Assembly (NCBI RefSeq): GCF_900094795.1
Contig: NZ_FMBC01000012.1
Coordinates: 1 to 64,000 of the forward strand
Source: Kosakonia oryziphila
Lineage (GTDB): Bacteria > Pseudomonadota > Gammaproteobacteria > Enterobacterales > Enterobacteriaceae
DNA: 64,000 bases
Direction: 5' to 3'
The notes beneath the pieces are model-generated. The model was not told the origin of the DNA and did not search any database. It worked only from the letters and a program-made list of their open reading frames with translations. Within the stretch, counting starts at the first letter, position 1. Every line of letters begins with the position of its first letter. Positions 17,277 through 27,410 of this stretch are shown here, in pieces. A program made the translations under genes and the position numbers.

Positions 17277-18728
17277 GTGAACACTTTAAATCGTCGCAAC
17301 TTTCCCGGTGCTGAATACCCTGAACGCATTATTCAGTTCGGCGAAGGGAATTTCTTGCGCGCTTTTGTTGACTGGCAAATCGATCTGCTGAACGAGCACA
17401 CCGACCTTGACGCCGGTGTGGTGGTCGTTCGCCCGATCCAGAGTGATTTCCCGCCGTCTCTGAGTACGCAGGATGGCCTCTATACCACGATTATTCGCGG
17501 CCTGAACGAGCAGGGCGAAGCGGTGAGCGATGCGCGTCTTATCCGCTCTGTTAACCGCGAAATCAGTGTCTATGGTCAGTACGATGAGTTCCTGAAACTG
17601 GCACACAACCCGAATATCCGTTTTGTGTTCTCCAACACCACGGAAGCCGGTATCAGCTACCATGCGGGCGATAAATTCGACGATGCGCCGGCCGTCAGTT
17701 ATCCGGCAAAACTGACCCGTCTGCTGTTCGAACGCTTCCGCCACTTCGCTGGCGCGGCCGATAAAGGCTGGGTGATCATTCCGTGTGAACTGATTGATTA
17801 CAACGGCGACGCGCTGCATGAACTGGTCGTGCGTTATGCGCAGGAGTGGGCGCTGGGTGCAGAATTCCTCCAGTGGCTGGATGCGGCGAACGATTTCTGT
17901 TCCACGCTGGTTGACCGTATCGTAACCGGTTATCCGCGTGATGAAGTGGCGAAACTGGAAGCTGAGCTGGGCTACCGCGATAGCTTCCTCGACACCGCAG
18001 AGCACTTCTATCTGTTTGTGATTCAGGGGCCGAAATCACTGGCCTCCGAACTGCGTCTCGATAAACTGCCGCTTAACGTCCTGATTGTTGACGACATTAA
18101 GCCGTACAAAGAGCGTAAAGTGGCGATCCTCAACGGCGCCCATACCGCGCTGGTACCGGTGGCATTCCAGGCTGGTCTGGATACCGTCGGTGAAGCGATG
18201 AACGACAGTGAAATCTGTGCGTTTGTTGAAAAAGCGATTTATGAAGAGATCATTCCGGTGCTCGATCTGCCGCGCGATGAGCTGGAATCGTTCGCCAGCG
18301 CCGTGACCGGGCGTTTTCGCAACCCTTACATCAAACATCAGTTGCTGTCGATTGCGCTGAACGGCATGACCAAATTCCGTACCCGTATTCTGCCGCAGTT
18401 GCTGGCAGGGCAGAAAGCGACCGGTAAACTGCCTGCACGTCTGACTTTCGCTCTTGCCGCGCTGATTGCATTCTACCGCGCTGAGCGTAATGGGCAGCCG
18501 TATCCGGTACAGGACGATGCGCACTGGATCGAACGCTACCAGCAGTTGTGGAGCCAGCACGGCGATCGCCAGATCAGCACCAGCGAACTGGTGAAAACCG
18601 TGTTGTCCGTCAGTGAACACTGGGAACAGGATCTGAGCAAAGTCACAGGCCTGGTAGAACAGGTGTCGCTGGATCTGGATGCGATTCTGCTGCGTGGCAT
18701 GCGTGAAGCGGTAAAACCGCTGTGTTAA
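17277..18728 (+). CDS. uxaB: Tagaturonate reductase (altronate oxidoreductase) UxaB
   Basis: 483 residues, nearly identical in pattern to E. coli UxaB ([37 protein letters not shown]). It reduces D-tagaturonate to D-altronate with NADH in galacturonate breakdown. It has the mannitol dehydrogenase-like N-terminal NAD fold and C-terminal helical domain. The start codon is GTG with TAGGAG eight bases upstream. Other hexuronate genes are not in the window, as in E. coli where uxaB stands alone. An intrinsic terminator follows. Confidence 0.95.
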   Translation: MNTLNRRNFPGAEYPERIIQFGEGNFLRAFVDWQIDLLNEHTDLDAGVVVVRPIQSDFPPSLSTQDGLYTTIIRGLNEQGEAVSDARLIRSVNREISVYGQYDEFLKLAHNPNIRFVFSNTTEAGISYHAGDKFDDAPAVSYPAKLTRLLFERFRHFAGAADKGWVIIPCELIDYNGDALHELVVRYAQEWALGAEFLQWLDAANDFCSTLVDRIVTGYPRDEVAKLEAELGYRDSFLDTAEHFYLFVIQGPKSLASELRLDKLPLNVLIVDDIKPYKERKVAILNGAHTALVPVAFQAGLDTVGEAMNDSEICAFVEKAIYEEIIPVLDLPRDELESFASAVTGRFRNPYIKHQLLSIALNGMTKFRTRILPQLLAGQKATGKLPARLTFALAALIAFYRAERNGQPYPVQDDAHWIERYQQLWSQHGDRQISTSELVKTVLSVSEHWEQDLSKVTGLVEQVSLDLDAILLRGMREAVKPLC

Positions 18729-18749
18729 GCGGCCAACGCTGAACAGGAG

Positions 18750-18772
18750 AACCCGGTTGCGGCCGGGTTTTT
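18750..18772 (+). terminator. Intrinsic terminator of uxaB
   Basis: AACCCGG (18750-18756) pairs with CCGGGTT (18763-18769) and runs into TTTTT, 22 bases after the uxaB stop. Confidence 0.9.
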
Positions 18773-18904
18773 ATGCCGAACGTTTTACTTCATATTAGTT
18801 ACAACATACTTTATTATGGTTGTATAACAGGTTTCAGTAACTTCTGTGCCAATTAGTGTCAGCCAGGTTGCCTCTTCGTCACAATTTATTAGCAAACTTG
18901 CAAC

Positions 18905-18920
18905 TGTGATTGCGATCACG
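18905..18920 (+). promoter_or_regulatory. CRP-like site upstream of yneE
   Basis: TGTGATTGCGATCACG matches the TGTGA-N6-TCACA pattern at nine of ten positions. It lies about 40 bases before the start codon, close enough for activation only if the leader is short. Confidence 0.4.
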
Positions 18921-18959
18921 TTTAATAGCGAAGCTATCCCTTTTGCCTGCAACTAAACC

Positions 18960-19874
18960 ATGATCGTTCGACCACAACAACACTGGCTTCCCCGTCTTTT
19001 CGTCTGGCACGGCTCAGTACTGCCGAAAATCAGTTCACGTCTGTTCATGAACTTCCTGCTCTCCATCGCCGTGGTGTTGATGCTTCCCTGGTATACCTCG
19101 CTGGGCATCAAACTGACCGTCGCGCCATTCAGCATTCTCGGCGTGGCTATCGCCATCTTTCTTGGGTTTCGCAATAACGCCTGTTATTCGCGCTACAGCG
19201 AAGCGCGTGTACTGTGGGGACAATTGATGATTGCCTCACGCTCATTGCTGCGGGAAGTAAAAACCACGTTACCGAATGAAAGTGATATCACGCATTTTAT
19301 TCGTCTTCAGGTGGCTTTTGCTCACAGCCTGCGCATGACGCTGCGGCGTAAATCGCAGGCGGAAACGCTGGCGAAATATTTAACGGTTGAAGAGTTGCAG
19401 GTGGTGCTGGAGGTGCATTCGCCCACGAACCGCATCCTGCTGATCATGGCGGAGTGGTTGGGAGAGCGTCGTGCGCAGGGGACGCTTTCTGACATCTTAT
19501 TCCAGAGCATTACCCAGCGGCTACATGATATGTCCGTGGTACTTTCCGGCTGCGAGCGCATTTTTACCACACCGCTGCCTTTTGCTTATTCACTGATTCT
19601 GCACCGCACGGTCTATCTGTTCTGCATTATGTTGCCGTTTGCGCTGGTGGTGGATTTGCACTACATGACGCCGTTTGTTTCCGTGCTGATCTCTTACACA
19701 TTTATCTCGCTGGATACGCTGGCGGAAGAGCTGGAAGAGCCGTTTGGCTTCGAGGATAACGATCTGCCGCTGGATGCGATTTGCAATGCTATCGAGATCG
19801 ATCTGCTGCAAATGCAGGGCGAAAAAACGTTACCGCACAAAATGACCGCAGACAAAAATTATCAATTAACCTAA
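18960..19874 (+). CDS. yneE: Bestrophin-family ion channel YneE
   Basis: 304 residues with four hydrophobic helices and the family motif FLGFRNNACYSRYSEAR, plus the acidic stretch EELEEPFGFEDNDLPLDAI typical of bestrophins. The Klebsiella pneumoniae homologue, KpBest, is known to form a pentameric cation-selective channel, so this should be an inner-membrane channel. Position next to uxaB is as in E. coli. No ribosome site of standard strength is visible before ATG 18960. Confidence 0.88.
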   Translation: MIVRPQQHWLPRLFVWHGSVLPKISSRLFMNFLLSIAVVLMLPWYTSLGIKLTVAPFSILGVAIAIFLGFRNNACYSRYSEARVLWGQLMIASRSLLREVKTTLPNESDITHFIRLQVAFAHSLRMTLRRKSQAETLAKYLTVEELQVVLEVHSPTNRILLIMAEWLGERRAQGTLSDILFQSITQRLHDMSVVLSGCERIFTTPLPFAYSLILHRTVYLFCIMLPFALVVDLHYMTPFVSVLISYTFISLDTLAEELEEPFGFEDNDLPLDAICNAIEIDLLQMQGEKTLPHKMTADKNYQLT

Positions 19875-19952
19875 TCTTTAGGACTTGAGAGTAAGACACA
19901 TTACGCATTTTTGAGCTTTAATGACATTACTCACCGTAAAGAGGGACGCGCG

Positions 19953-20057
19953 ATGGAAAACTCAGACAGAACGATATCGCTGGCCGTAACGTTGGTTGTC
20001 AGCTTATCTCTTCTCGCTACGGCGTGGGATCTCTCCTTCGTTAGTAGTTTGCCCTGA
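19953..20057 (+). CDS. Possible 34-residue single-helix membrane peptide
   Basis: ATG 19953 follows AGAGGGA and opens MENSDRTISLAVTLVVSLSL, ending at TGA 20055-20057. One hydrophobic segment (ISLAVTLVVSLSLLATAW) would span the membrane. Its 3' half overlaps the end of the convergent MocR gene by 54 bases. I do not recognise it, and it could be a remnant or chance. Confidence 0.25.
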   Translation: MENSDRTISLAVTLVVSLSLLATAWDLSFVSSLP

Positions 20058-21461
20058 ACTTCTACTGCTCGCCAGCAGCGCCCGCGTTTCTGTAGCCGGG
20101 CGCTGCAATAACGCTTCTGCTTCCGCATACGATCGCACATTGGTATAGCCAATAATCAGGCCATAACGTTTGCTGGTTTGGTTATACCAACGCGATAGCG
20201 GACTGACCTGCAAATCATGGCACTGCCAGATCTCCGCCAGTGCCACATCCTGCGTGCTGGTACGTAAAAACGCGATGATATGCATGCCCCCATCGCTAAC
20301 TTCCACGTTGAACAGGTGCGGATAAATGTTCTCCAGCGCGGTCAGCATGTGCTTTCTGCGTTGCGAGTAGAGTGTGCGCATTTTTTTCAGATGTTGATAA
20401 AAATGGCCTTCGCCAAGAAAGGCGGCGAGAATTTTTTGTGTCAGTACTGGCTGGCCGCTTTCGGTCAGCGCGGCGGTTTCGTGGAAACGGGCGAGCGCAG
20501 CGCGGGGTAACACAAGGTAGCCAATGCGCAGGGCGGGCATCACCGTCTTGCTAAATGTCCCCATATAGATGACCCGATCATCTCTATCGAGGCTCTTCAT
20601 CGCCGGCAGGACTTTCCGGGTGTAGTGGAACTCGCCGTCATAATCATCTTCGATGATCCAACTCTCATTCTGGCTGGCCCACTTCAGCAACTGGTGTTTG
20701 CGCGGCAGTGACAACGTAACTGCAAGCGGGCTTTGATGTGACGGTGTCACAAAGAGCAGATGAGCATCATTATGATAACGCAGTAAATAATCGACATTCA
20801 CGCCTTGATCATCAACCGGCACAAAGTGCAGGTTGGCGGCGGCGCGTTTCAGCGCCTGCTGACCAAAAAAGTAACCAGGATCTTCGAATAGCACCTTGTC
20901 ACGTTCTGTCGCCAGCGTATTAAGGATCAGGCGCAGGTTATTGCTGTAACCACTGGTAATAAAAACCTGCTCTGCGGAGCAGGATAACCCGCGCGAGACA
21001 TTCACATAATGGGCGATGGCTTCACGCAGCGGCGTATAACCCACCAACGGGGGATTGGTCATCTCCAGCGGCTGCATGGATCGTACCGCTTTGCCGCACA
21101 GCAGCAGCCATTTCTTGTAAGGGAAGGCATCCAGCGACGGAATACCGAGGCGCAAGAATCCTTGCTGATCGCGCAACACTTCCATCATAGCGCGTGGTTT
21201 TTCTTCGACAATGGATTGCTTCGACGCCGGTTTCTGCGCTGGCAGAATCAGATCCGGGTTCACCCGCGTACCGCGAGCGCCCTGGCTAATAAGGTAACCT
21301 TCGCCAATCAGAATTGCCCATGCGGTTTCGACGGTTTTACGCGCCACACCTAATTCGCTGGCCAGCACGCGCACAGAGGGAACTTTGTCGCCAGGCTTCA
21401 GTAACCCGCTGACAATACTATGGCGATACTGCTCATAAATGCTCTTATAGCCGGGCTTCAT
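20004..21461 (-). CDS. MocR-type transcription regulator (GntR HTH plus aminotransferase-like domain)
   Basis: 485 residues. The N-terminal GntR winged helix (SIYEQYRHSIVSGLLKPGDK, SVRVLASELGVARKTVETAW) is joined to a fold-type I PLP domain with the Schiff-base lysine in YMGTFSKTVMPALRIGYLV. Regulators of this class (PdxR, TauR, GabR) sense PLP-bound amino compounds. It is divergent from the AhpD-like gene at 21553, its probable target. The C-terminal tail after LLQRPATETRA is low-complexity and overlaps the putative small gene. Confidence 0.88.
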   Translation of the reverse strand: MKPGYKSIYEQYRHSIVSGLLKPGDKVPSVRVLASELGVARKTVETAWAILIGEGYLISQGARGTRVNPDLILPAQKPASKQSIVEEKPRAMMEVLRDQQGFLRLGIPSLDAFPYKKWLLLCGKAVRSMQPLEMTNPPLVGYTPLREAIAHYVNVSRGLSCSAEQVFITSGYSNNLRLILNTLATERDKVLFEDPGYFFGQQALKRAAANLHFVPVDDQGVNVDYLLRYHNDAHLLFVTPSHQSPLAVTLSLPRKHQLLKWASQNESWIIEDDYDGEFHYTRKVLPAMKSLDRDDRVIYMGTFSKTVMPALRIGYLVLPRAALARFHETAALTESGQPVLTQKILAAFLGEGHFYQHLKKMRTLYSQRRKHMLTALENIYPHLFNVEVSDGGMHIIAFLRTSTQDVALAEIWQCHDLQVSPLSRWYNQTSKRYGLIIGYTNVRSYAEAEALLQRPATETRALLASSRSSGQTTNEGEIPRRSEKR

Positions 21462-21552
21462 GTCCTACCTTTATTTTATGGTTTTGCATCTTTTTACTAT
21501 GGCATAAGGCAGTAATATAACCCCGGTCGAACCACTCTACGAGGTAAAAAAC

Positions 21553-22032
21553 ATGAGCTCCCGCATCAATCTTTTCCAGACCGTTCCGGCGTTGGTCAAA
21601 ACCCTGTCCGATGCCAGCCAGGCATCGCATAACAGCAGCCTGGATATTACCCTTAAAAATCTGGTCGATATTCGGGCATCACAGCTCAATGGCTGCGCTT
21701 TTTGTCTGGATATGCATGTGAAACAGGCCAAACTCCACGGTGAGCGCGAACTGCGTCTCTACCATGTGGCTATCTGGCGTGAGTCGCCGCTGTTCACCGC
21801 AAAAGAGAAAGCAGCACTGGCGCTGAGCGAAGCACTCACTCAGCCGGGTGTCGATGGCGTACCGGATGCGTTGTACCGCGAAGCGCGTGAGCATTTCAGT
21901 GAAGTGGAATTGTCTGAACTGACATTTGCGATCGCCATTATCAATGCCTGGAATCGCCTGATGATTGCGTCACGCACGCTGCCGGGCGCGCTGGATAAGG
22001 CCTATGGCCTTGATCGTGCGCATCTGGAGTGA
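21553..22032 (+). CDS. AhpD-like carboxymuconolactone decarboxylase-family protein
   Basis: 159 residues. The family core includes the redox pair CxxC in LNGCAFCLDMHVKQA with the nearby histidine, as in alkylhydroperoxidase AhpD. A peroxide-reducing or related stress role is likely, but the substrate is unknown. GAGG lies upstream of ATG 21553. The 91-bp divergent gap with the MocR regulator suggests control by it. Confidence 0.85.
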   Translation: MSSRINLFQTVPALVKTLSDASQASHNSSLDITLKNLVDIRASQLNGCAFCLDMHVKQAKLHGERELRLYHVAIWRESPLFTAKEKAALALSEALTQPGVDGVPDALYREAREHFSEVELSELTFAIAIINAWNRLMIASRTLPGALDKAYGLDRAHLE

Positions 22033-22075
22033 TCCAACGAATAAGCAGGCCCGGCGGGCGGGCCTGTAAGCGGTT

Positions 22076-23641
22076 TTAGCGTGCCAACTGGAAGTAACGT
22101 ACTGAATCGCGCAGGCCTTCGCTCTGCTCGGTCATCGACTGCGCGGCAACGGCTGCCTGTTCCACCAACGTAGCGTTCTGCTGAGTAACCTGATCCATCT
22201 GATCGATGGCGACGCTGATCTCTTTAATGCCCTGATGCTGTTCGGTTGAGGCGGCCGAAATCTCCGCAACAATATCCGTCACCTTGTTCACCGAGGTGAC
22301 AATCTCTTCCATCGCCCGGCTGGCAGTGTCAGCGTAGCGCGAGCCATCGGTGATTTTCTCCACCGTTCCCTCGATTAGTTGCTTGATCTCTTTTGCGGCC
22401 TCGGCGCTTTTCTGCGCCAGGTTGCGTACTTCACCGGCGACCACGGCAAAGCCTTTACCCTGTTCTCCGGCGCGGGCGGCTTCAACGGCGGCGTTCAGCG
22501 CCAGAATGTTAGTCTGGAAAGCGATACCTTCAATGACGGAAATAATGTCGACAATTTTCTGCGAGCTGGCTGAAATTTCATGCATGCGTTTCAGCATGTC
22601 ATCCACCTCTTTACCGCCTTTGACTGCGGTCTGCGAGGTCTGACGCGCCAGGTCGCTCGCTTTACGGGCGTTTTCCGCGTTACTCTTCACGTTCTCCGTG
22701 ATTTGCTGCATGTTCGACGACGTTTGTACCAGCGAGGCGGCCTGTTCTTCGGTACGCTGTGACAAATCGTTGTTGCCTTCGGAGATTTCGCTGGCGGCGT
22801 GGGAAATGGATTCACTGCCGTCGATAATACCGTTAATGATCCCGGCCAGTCGGGCATTCATAAAGTGGATGGTCGCCAGCAGGCTCTGGGTATCGTTGTC
22901 GCGCAGTTTGACCTGCGTACCCAGATTCCCTGCGGCAATTTCTTTCATGATCGACACCGCATAAGCCGGTTCGCCGCCAAGCTGGCGCGCCAGGTTACGC
23001 GAGATAAACAGGGCTATCACGGCGGTTGCAATCAGCGCCAGCAGCAGTAAACCGCTCAGCATATAGATCGCCTGTTTATAAGCCGCCTGAGAGGCTTCAC
23101 CGGCAGCATTGCCGAGTGCGACTTCCATATCCACCAGCGTGGCCAGGTCTTTCATCAACTGCGTGCGGTATTTCGCCGACACGGCGCCGCTGATTTTGGC
23201 GGCTTCTGCGGCGTTGCCGCTTTTCATCTCTTCGATGACTTTGGCGTTGACTTCGATGAAGTTTTTAAAGTTGTCGACAACCGTGGAGAAGAGGGTGCGC
23301 ATCTCTTGTGGATCGTGCGCCGAGATATTGGCGTAAGCCTGCTGCGCGCGCAGGAACGTTTCCTGGTTTTGCAGCAATTCGCCGCGATGCTGCTCCAGCG
23401 ATTCCGGCGTTGTCGAGGCAATGTACTGAACCTGCTGTAAGCGCATTTCAGCTAACACACCACGCATTTCAAGGGTATAGCGCACACCCGGCGTGCGATT
23501 TTTGCGGAACTGATCAATATGATCGTTGCTCATATTGAGCTGATAAATGGACACAATGCCCAACAGTAACATCATAACAATGAGGATAGAGAAACCGATG
23601 AGCAACTTAGTCAATACGGTGGCTTGTGCTAATTTTTTCAT
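22076..23641 (-). CDS. Methyl-accepting chemotaxis protein (Tar/Tsr-like architecture)
   Basis: 521 residues. Helix 1 ([20 protein letters not shown]), a helical periplasmic ligand domain (about 35-190), helix 2 ([22 protein letters not shown]), HAMP, methylation helices and the tip [24 protein letters not shown] are all present. The C terminus ([12 protein letters not shown]) lacks the NWETF tether. The ligand is unknown; the first helix and ligand domain read like the large enterobacterial serine/aspartate/citrate receptor group. Confidence 0.9.
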   Translation of the reverse strand: MKKLAQATVLTKLLIGFSILIVMMLLLGIVSIYQLNMSNDHIDQFRKNRTPGVRYTLEMRGVLAEMRLQQVQYIASTTPESLEQHRGELLQNQETFLRAQQAYANISAHDPQEMRTLFSTVVDNFKNFIEVNAKVIEEMKSGNAAEAAKISGAVSAKYRTQLMKDLATLVDMEVALGNAAGEASQAAYKQAIYMLSGLLLLALIATAVIALFISRNLARQLGGEPAYAVSIMKEIAAGNLGTQVKLRDNDTQSLLATIHFMNARLAGIINGIIDGSESISHAASEISEGNNDLSQRTEEQAASLVQTSSNMQQITENVKSNAENARKASDLARQTSQTAVKGGKEVDDMLKRMHEISASSQKIVDIISVIEGIAFQTNILALNAAVEAARAGEQGKGFAVVAGEVRNLAQKSAEAAKEIKQLIEGTVEKITDGSRYADTASRAMEEIVTSVNKVTDIVAEISAASTEQHQGIKEISVAIDQMDQVTQQNATLVEQAAVAAQSMTEQSEGLRDSVRYFQLAR

Positions 23642-23901
23642 GTTTCAACGCTGCGTGAAAAGGGATGTAGTATTAATAACGGCAGTTTTGGGGATTTTAT
23701 TGATTTATTTATCTGATCAATATCACAATTTACTCAGATTATTATGCAAAAACTCACATCGCAAAGCGTAATTTAGGATAAAGCCATTTTGACTATTAAT
23801 AATATAACTAACTTGTATTCGTATGAAGTGAAATAATGTTTCACACAATAGTGGTGTGCAGGAGTTGATTATTTTACGCACGCTGAAAAAAAAGGTGAAA
23901 A

Positions 23902-25140
23902 TTAATGCGACAGGCTTAATGGTAGCTCATCTGCCCACTTTGTCGCCTGGTTCATTAACTCTACGATGGCGGAATCGGTCAAGCCGATTTTGTGGGTGAT
24001 GTCACTTACTTCTTCCCATTTTCTCAGCTCGAAAAGACGCGCGAGCTGCACAAACGGATAGAGTTTACCGCTCTCTTTTTCCAGTGCGGTTGCAACCTCC
24101 GGCGATACAGCGATTTGGCTCATTAACTCTCCGAGCGGCAAGCCGAGGATCACATCCAGCAGTGAAAACAGACCGACCATAAATGCATCATTGCTGAGAC
24201 TGGCGGCGGAAGTTCGTTCTGCAACCAGTTCACAGAATTTAGCGCGAATCAGGCTCAGATAATAAATTTCCGTAGTGGTTACGTTGTCGAAGGAGGTCAG
24301 ACAGGCCATCAATACGAAGCGCCGCATTCCATTAATGCCAAGGTAGACCACAATATCTCGCAGCGACTGGTTACGGAAACCGCATATGCCACGGGTGTTA
24401 TAGAGGATATTTTGCGCATAGCGCATAATTTTAAACGACAACGTGACATCACGTTTTAACAATTCTTCAATTTTATTAAGGTTTGGCGATTCAACGTTCA
24501 CTTCCTGCATTAATTTCAGGGCAAATGCCTGGTTTTGTACCAGTTTATTCCGTTTGGTGACCACCGGTTTGCTGAAAAAATAACCCTGGAAAAGATGAAA
24601 ACCCAATTTTTTATAGGATTCATATTCATCATAGGTTTCCACTTTTTCTGCCAGTAATACGGCATGACGTAACGACTCGCTGTGAGTGCGAATATAATGG
24701 TCGATTTCCTCGCGTGGGCTTTTCCTTATATCAAATTTAATCACGTCAATATAGGGAATAAAGGCATCCCACTCGTTACCAGGGCTGAAATCATCCAGCG
24801 CGATGCGAAAGCCCTGGGTATGCATACGTTTTACCGCTTCCAGCAATGAGCGATCCGGGCTGGCATCTTCGAGTATTTCAATCACCACGCGATTCTTTGG
24901 CAGCGTCTCCGCCAGCCCCTGAACCAGTAACTGGTAGGGGAAATTGACATATACGGTACTGTTGTCGTTTTTACGCCCTACTGGAGCGCTAAGAAATTGC
25001 TCTTCAATCAGTTGAGTCGTGGCCTGCTCGGCGGAAACATCCGGGAATCGGTTATCCATACTGTTCCTGAAGAGCAGTTCATAACCGACGGTATTCAGTA
25101 GGTTATCAAAAATCGCCTGTCTGGCTACAAAAGAGTACAT
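23902..25140 (-). CDS. EAL-HDOD protein (YuxH/CdgJ type)
   Basis: 412 residues. The N-terminal EAL-like domain starts VARQAIFDNLLNTVGYELLFR; the signature is YELL rather than EAL and metal residues are reduced, so phosphodiesterase activity is doubtful. The C-terminal HDOD domain covers about 190-400. Family members connect c-di-GMP signalling to motility. It stands next to a chemoreceptor on one side and the nif island on the other, and marks the left boundary of the nif cluster. Confidence 0.83.
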   Translation of the reverse strand: MYSFVARQAIFDNLLNTVGYELLFRNSMDNRFPDVSAEQATTQLIEEQFLSAPVGRKNDNSTVYVNFPYQLLVQGLAETLPKNRVVIEILEDASPDRSLLEAVKRMHTQGFRIALDDFSPGNEWDAFIPYIDVIKFDIRKSPREEIDHYIRTHSESLRHAVLLAEKVETYDEYESYKKLGFHLFQGYFFSKPVVTKRNKLVQNQAFALKLMQEVNVESPNLNKIEELLKRDVTLSFKIMRYAQNILYNTRGICGFRNQSLRDIVVYLGINGMRRFVLMACLTSFDNVTTTEIYYLSLIRAKFCELVAERTSAASLSNDAFMVGLFSLLDVILGLPLGELMSQIAVSPEVATALEKESGKLYPFVQLARLFELRKWEEVSDITHKIGLTDSAIVELMNQATKWADELPLSLSH

Positions 25141-25328
25141 TTGCCACCTCGCGTACCTGCGTACTGCTTATCTTCGTTATGCCACTATATAAGTAACAGT
25201 ACAGGATCCATGTGATTGTTGCAGGATATTTCACTTTAACTATTAAAAAATAGAGGGCAACAAATAATAAATGCGCGGCAGGAGTGGCCCGTTTCACTTA
25301 AGGTTAGCGGGCCGCGTGAAATATATAT

Positions 25329-25841
25329 TCAGGAAGGGGCAAAACAGAACACGCGTTCGCAGCAGGCATCGCAACTTGGGGAACGGCAAATAAGTTCGCC
25401 AGCGGAATGCAGACAGCGCTGACGATAAAAAAACTTTTTCCAGCGCATATTTTCGCTGTTCATTTCTACCAGCAGTGGAAAACAGTCGCTCATTAACTCG
25501 CGCAACTCCTGACGCGAGCTTAGCCCCAGATCCTGCCACAGATGATTAAATGCCAGTGAAACGCTGGCGATAATGTTGTGCATCGGCGCCGCGCCTGGTG
25601 CCATATAGCTCGCCAGCCACTGCGCCAGTTGTTGCTGTTCATCGCTGCGGGTGGCATTCAACTCGGTCATCAGCTTTTGCCGCAGCAAACAATCGGCGGG
25701 CATAGGCTGCGAGGGGGGATCGAACTGCGCTTGCAGGGCATCCCACTCGGTTGCCCGCAGGCCCATCATCAGCGGATAACAGCCTTCTCCGTGTGCATAG
25801 AGCCACAGCAAACGCCGCAGCCAGTCGTGAACAGGCATCAT
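25329..25841 (-). CDS. nifQ: NifQ, molybdenum donor for FeMo-cofactor synthesis
   Basis: 170 residues. The C-terminal motif Cx4Cx2Cx5C is intact (CRSPSCDACCERVFC). It carries a Mo-Fe-S cluster thought to pass molybdenum to the NifEN scaffold. The gene overlaps the nifB stop by four bases (ATGA), so it is cotranscribed and coupled with nifB as in Klebsiella. It is the last gene of the nif island on this side. Confidence 0.92.
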   Translation of the reverse strand: MMPVHDWLRRLLWLYAHGEGCYPLMMGLRATEWDALQAQFDPPSQPMPADCLLRQKLMTELNATRSDEQQQLAQWLASYMAPGAAPMHNIIASVSLAFNHLWQDLGLSSRQELRELMSDCFPLLVEMNSENMRWKKFFYRQRCLHSAGELICRSPSCDACCERVFCFAPS

Positions 25842-27244
25842 GCCACCCCCTGTGACGCCGGATCGGACGGCGTAGTTTTACGCCATAGTTGCCACCAGCC
25901 GGTCAGCGCCTCGTTAACCGGTTGCCAGGCGTGATCGACGCAAGGTTGAATGCCGCGCGCTTCCAGTTTTTGCCACGGTGCGTAGCCAATACGGGCGCAG
26001 AATACCGCTTTCACATCGGCCAGCAGATCGAGAACTGCCGTCATCCGCGCGTCGCTTTCCTGCGGTTCACAGTTGTCGCTTCTCTGACAAAATTTCGGCG
26101 TAAAGCGCTCATTGACCAGCACAGCGCCCGCTGCCGACAGGCTGTAAATGCGAAAACGATCGGCATGACCAAAGTGGCAATCAATCGCATCGCCACGCGT
26201 GGAGGCGACCGCCACCAGGCAGGCATCTGGCTCTTCCGATTCGCCGCGCGTGGCAATGCTGGCATGTAACTGCGCCCGGCGGTAAAGCGTCGGCAACCAC
26301 GGCTGCGGGGACTCTTCAACCGGCGTCAGAGCAAACTGCTGGCTGCGATCCTCGCCGAGCATACCAATCGCGTCAGCACGGCACTGCTGGCAGTGCGTCA
26401 TCTGCGGCATCACTTCGCCGCAACGCTCGCGCACCTGGGCTATCATCTGTGCATTCGGTTCCGGCTGCCCATTCAGGCCGAATACCGTACCGTGCTCCGG
26501 CCGGGCGATCAGCGGCATAATATTGTGAATAAAGGCCCCGCTGGCGCGCAGTTCACGGCTGACATCGCTTAGGGCACCATCGTTGATGCCGGGGATCAAT
26601 ACCGAGTTGATCTTCACCAGCACACCTTTAGCCGTCAGGCAACGCACACCTTCAAGCTGGCGGGCAATCAGGATCTCGCCGGCTTCACGCCCGCTGTAGC
26701 GTTCACCATCAAGCCACAGCCAGGCGTAAATTTGCGCCGCGATATCCGCATCCAATGTATTAATCGTCACCGTGACATGGTCAACACCAACATTCACCAG
26801 TCTCTCTACCGCATCCGGTAGCATCAGCCCGTTGGTTGAGAGGCAAAGTTTCAGGTCGGGGAGCTGTTCGCGCACCATTTCCAGGGTGGTGAAGGTGCGT
26901 TGAATATTGGCCAGTGGGTCACCAGGCCCGGCGATGCCAACCACTGACAATTGTGGGATCACTGCGGCTACATGGCGCACTTTGGCTACCGCCTGTTCTG
27001 GCGTCAGCAGAGATGACGACACGCCGGGGCGCGACTCATTACTGCAATCAAATTTGCGGTTGCAGTAGTTACATTGCAGGTTACAGGCAGGCGCGACCGG
27101 CAGATGCATACGGGCATAGCGGTGATGACCGTTTTGCGAGTAGCAGGGGTGCGACGCGACCTTACCGGCAACAACATCAGATAAAGGTTCGCGCTGCCCG
27201 GTGTGACAGCGTGAACCGCCAGCGGCGGATAAGCAGGAAGTCAT
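25838..27244 (-). CDS. nifB: NifB, radical SAM enzyme making NifB-co
   Basis: 468 residues. The radical SAM motif CNLQCNYC is followed by NRKFDCSNESRPG. A central barrel with TMTHCQQCRADAIG and a C-terminal NifX/NafY-like domain (ACLVAVASTRGDAIDCHFG) follow, the fused form found in Klebsiella. NifB joins two [4Fe-4S] clusters and inserts the central carbon, giving the 8Fe core of FeMo-co. Its own sigma-54 promoter and NifA site lie upstream. Confidence 0.95.
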   Translation of the reverse strand: MTSCLSAAGGSRCHTGQREPLSDVVAGKVASHPCYSQNGHHRYARMHLPVAPACNLQCNYCNRKFDCSNESRPGVSSSLLTPEQAVAKVRHVAAVIPQLSVVGIAGPGDPLANIQRTFTTLEMVREQLPDLKLCLSTNGLMLPDAVERLVNVGVDHVTVTINTLDADIAAQIYAWLWLDGERYSGREAGEILIARQLEGVRCLTAKGVLVKINSVLIPGINDGALSDVSRELRASGAFIHNIMPLIARPEHGTVFGLNGQPEPNAQMIAQVRERCGEVMPQMTHCQQCRADAIGMLGEDRSQQFALTPVEESPQPWLPTLYRRAQLHASIATRGESEEPDACLVAVASTRGDAIDCHFGHADRFRIYSLSAAGAVLVNERFTPKFCQRSDNCEPQESDARMTAVLDLLADVKAVFCARIGYAPWQKLEARGIQPCVDHAWQPVNEALTGWWQLWRKTTPSDPASQGVA

Positions 27245-27279
27245 GGGCGTACCTTGGTTGTGTGGTCATAACCTCTTGC

Positions 27280-27296
27280 TGCAAAACCTGTACCGC
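27280..27296 (-). promoter_or_regulatory. Sigma-54 promoter of nifBQ
   Basis: On the minus strand CGGTACAGGTTTTGCA has GG and GC separated by exactly ten bases. The -24 box is CGGTAC rather than the preferred TGGCAC. The start point would be near 27270, about 26 bases before nifB. Confidence 0.82.
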
Positions 27297-27384
27297 TTAT
27301 TATTTCTGTAACTTGCTGAAAATTAATGTTTTAAATTCACCGTGCCGTCGTTTGTTTGTCGAGTTTGTGGCGTTTGGCTGACAA

Positions 27385-27400
27385 TGTGTTGAATGTCACA
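27385..27400 (-). promoter_or_regulatory. NifA upstream activator site for nifB
   Basis: TGTGTTGAATGTCACA is a perfect TGT-N10-ACA palindrome, centred about 122 bases upstream of the predicted nifB start point and just after the nifA stop codon. Confidence 0.85.
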
Positions 27401-27410
27401 AAAGCCTGCA

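Noticed and set aside
25260..25328. Terminator after nifQ formed by GGCCCG and CGGGCC
   Set aside because: The loop is 16 bases and no T run follows, so it is too weak to call.
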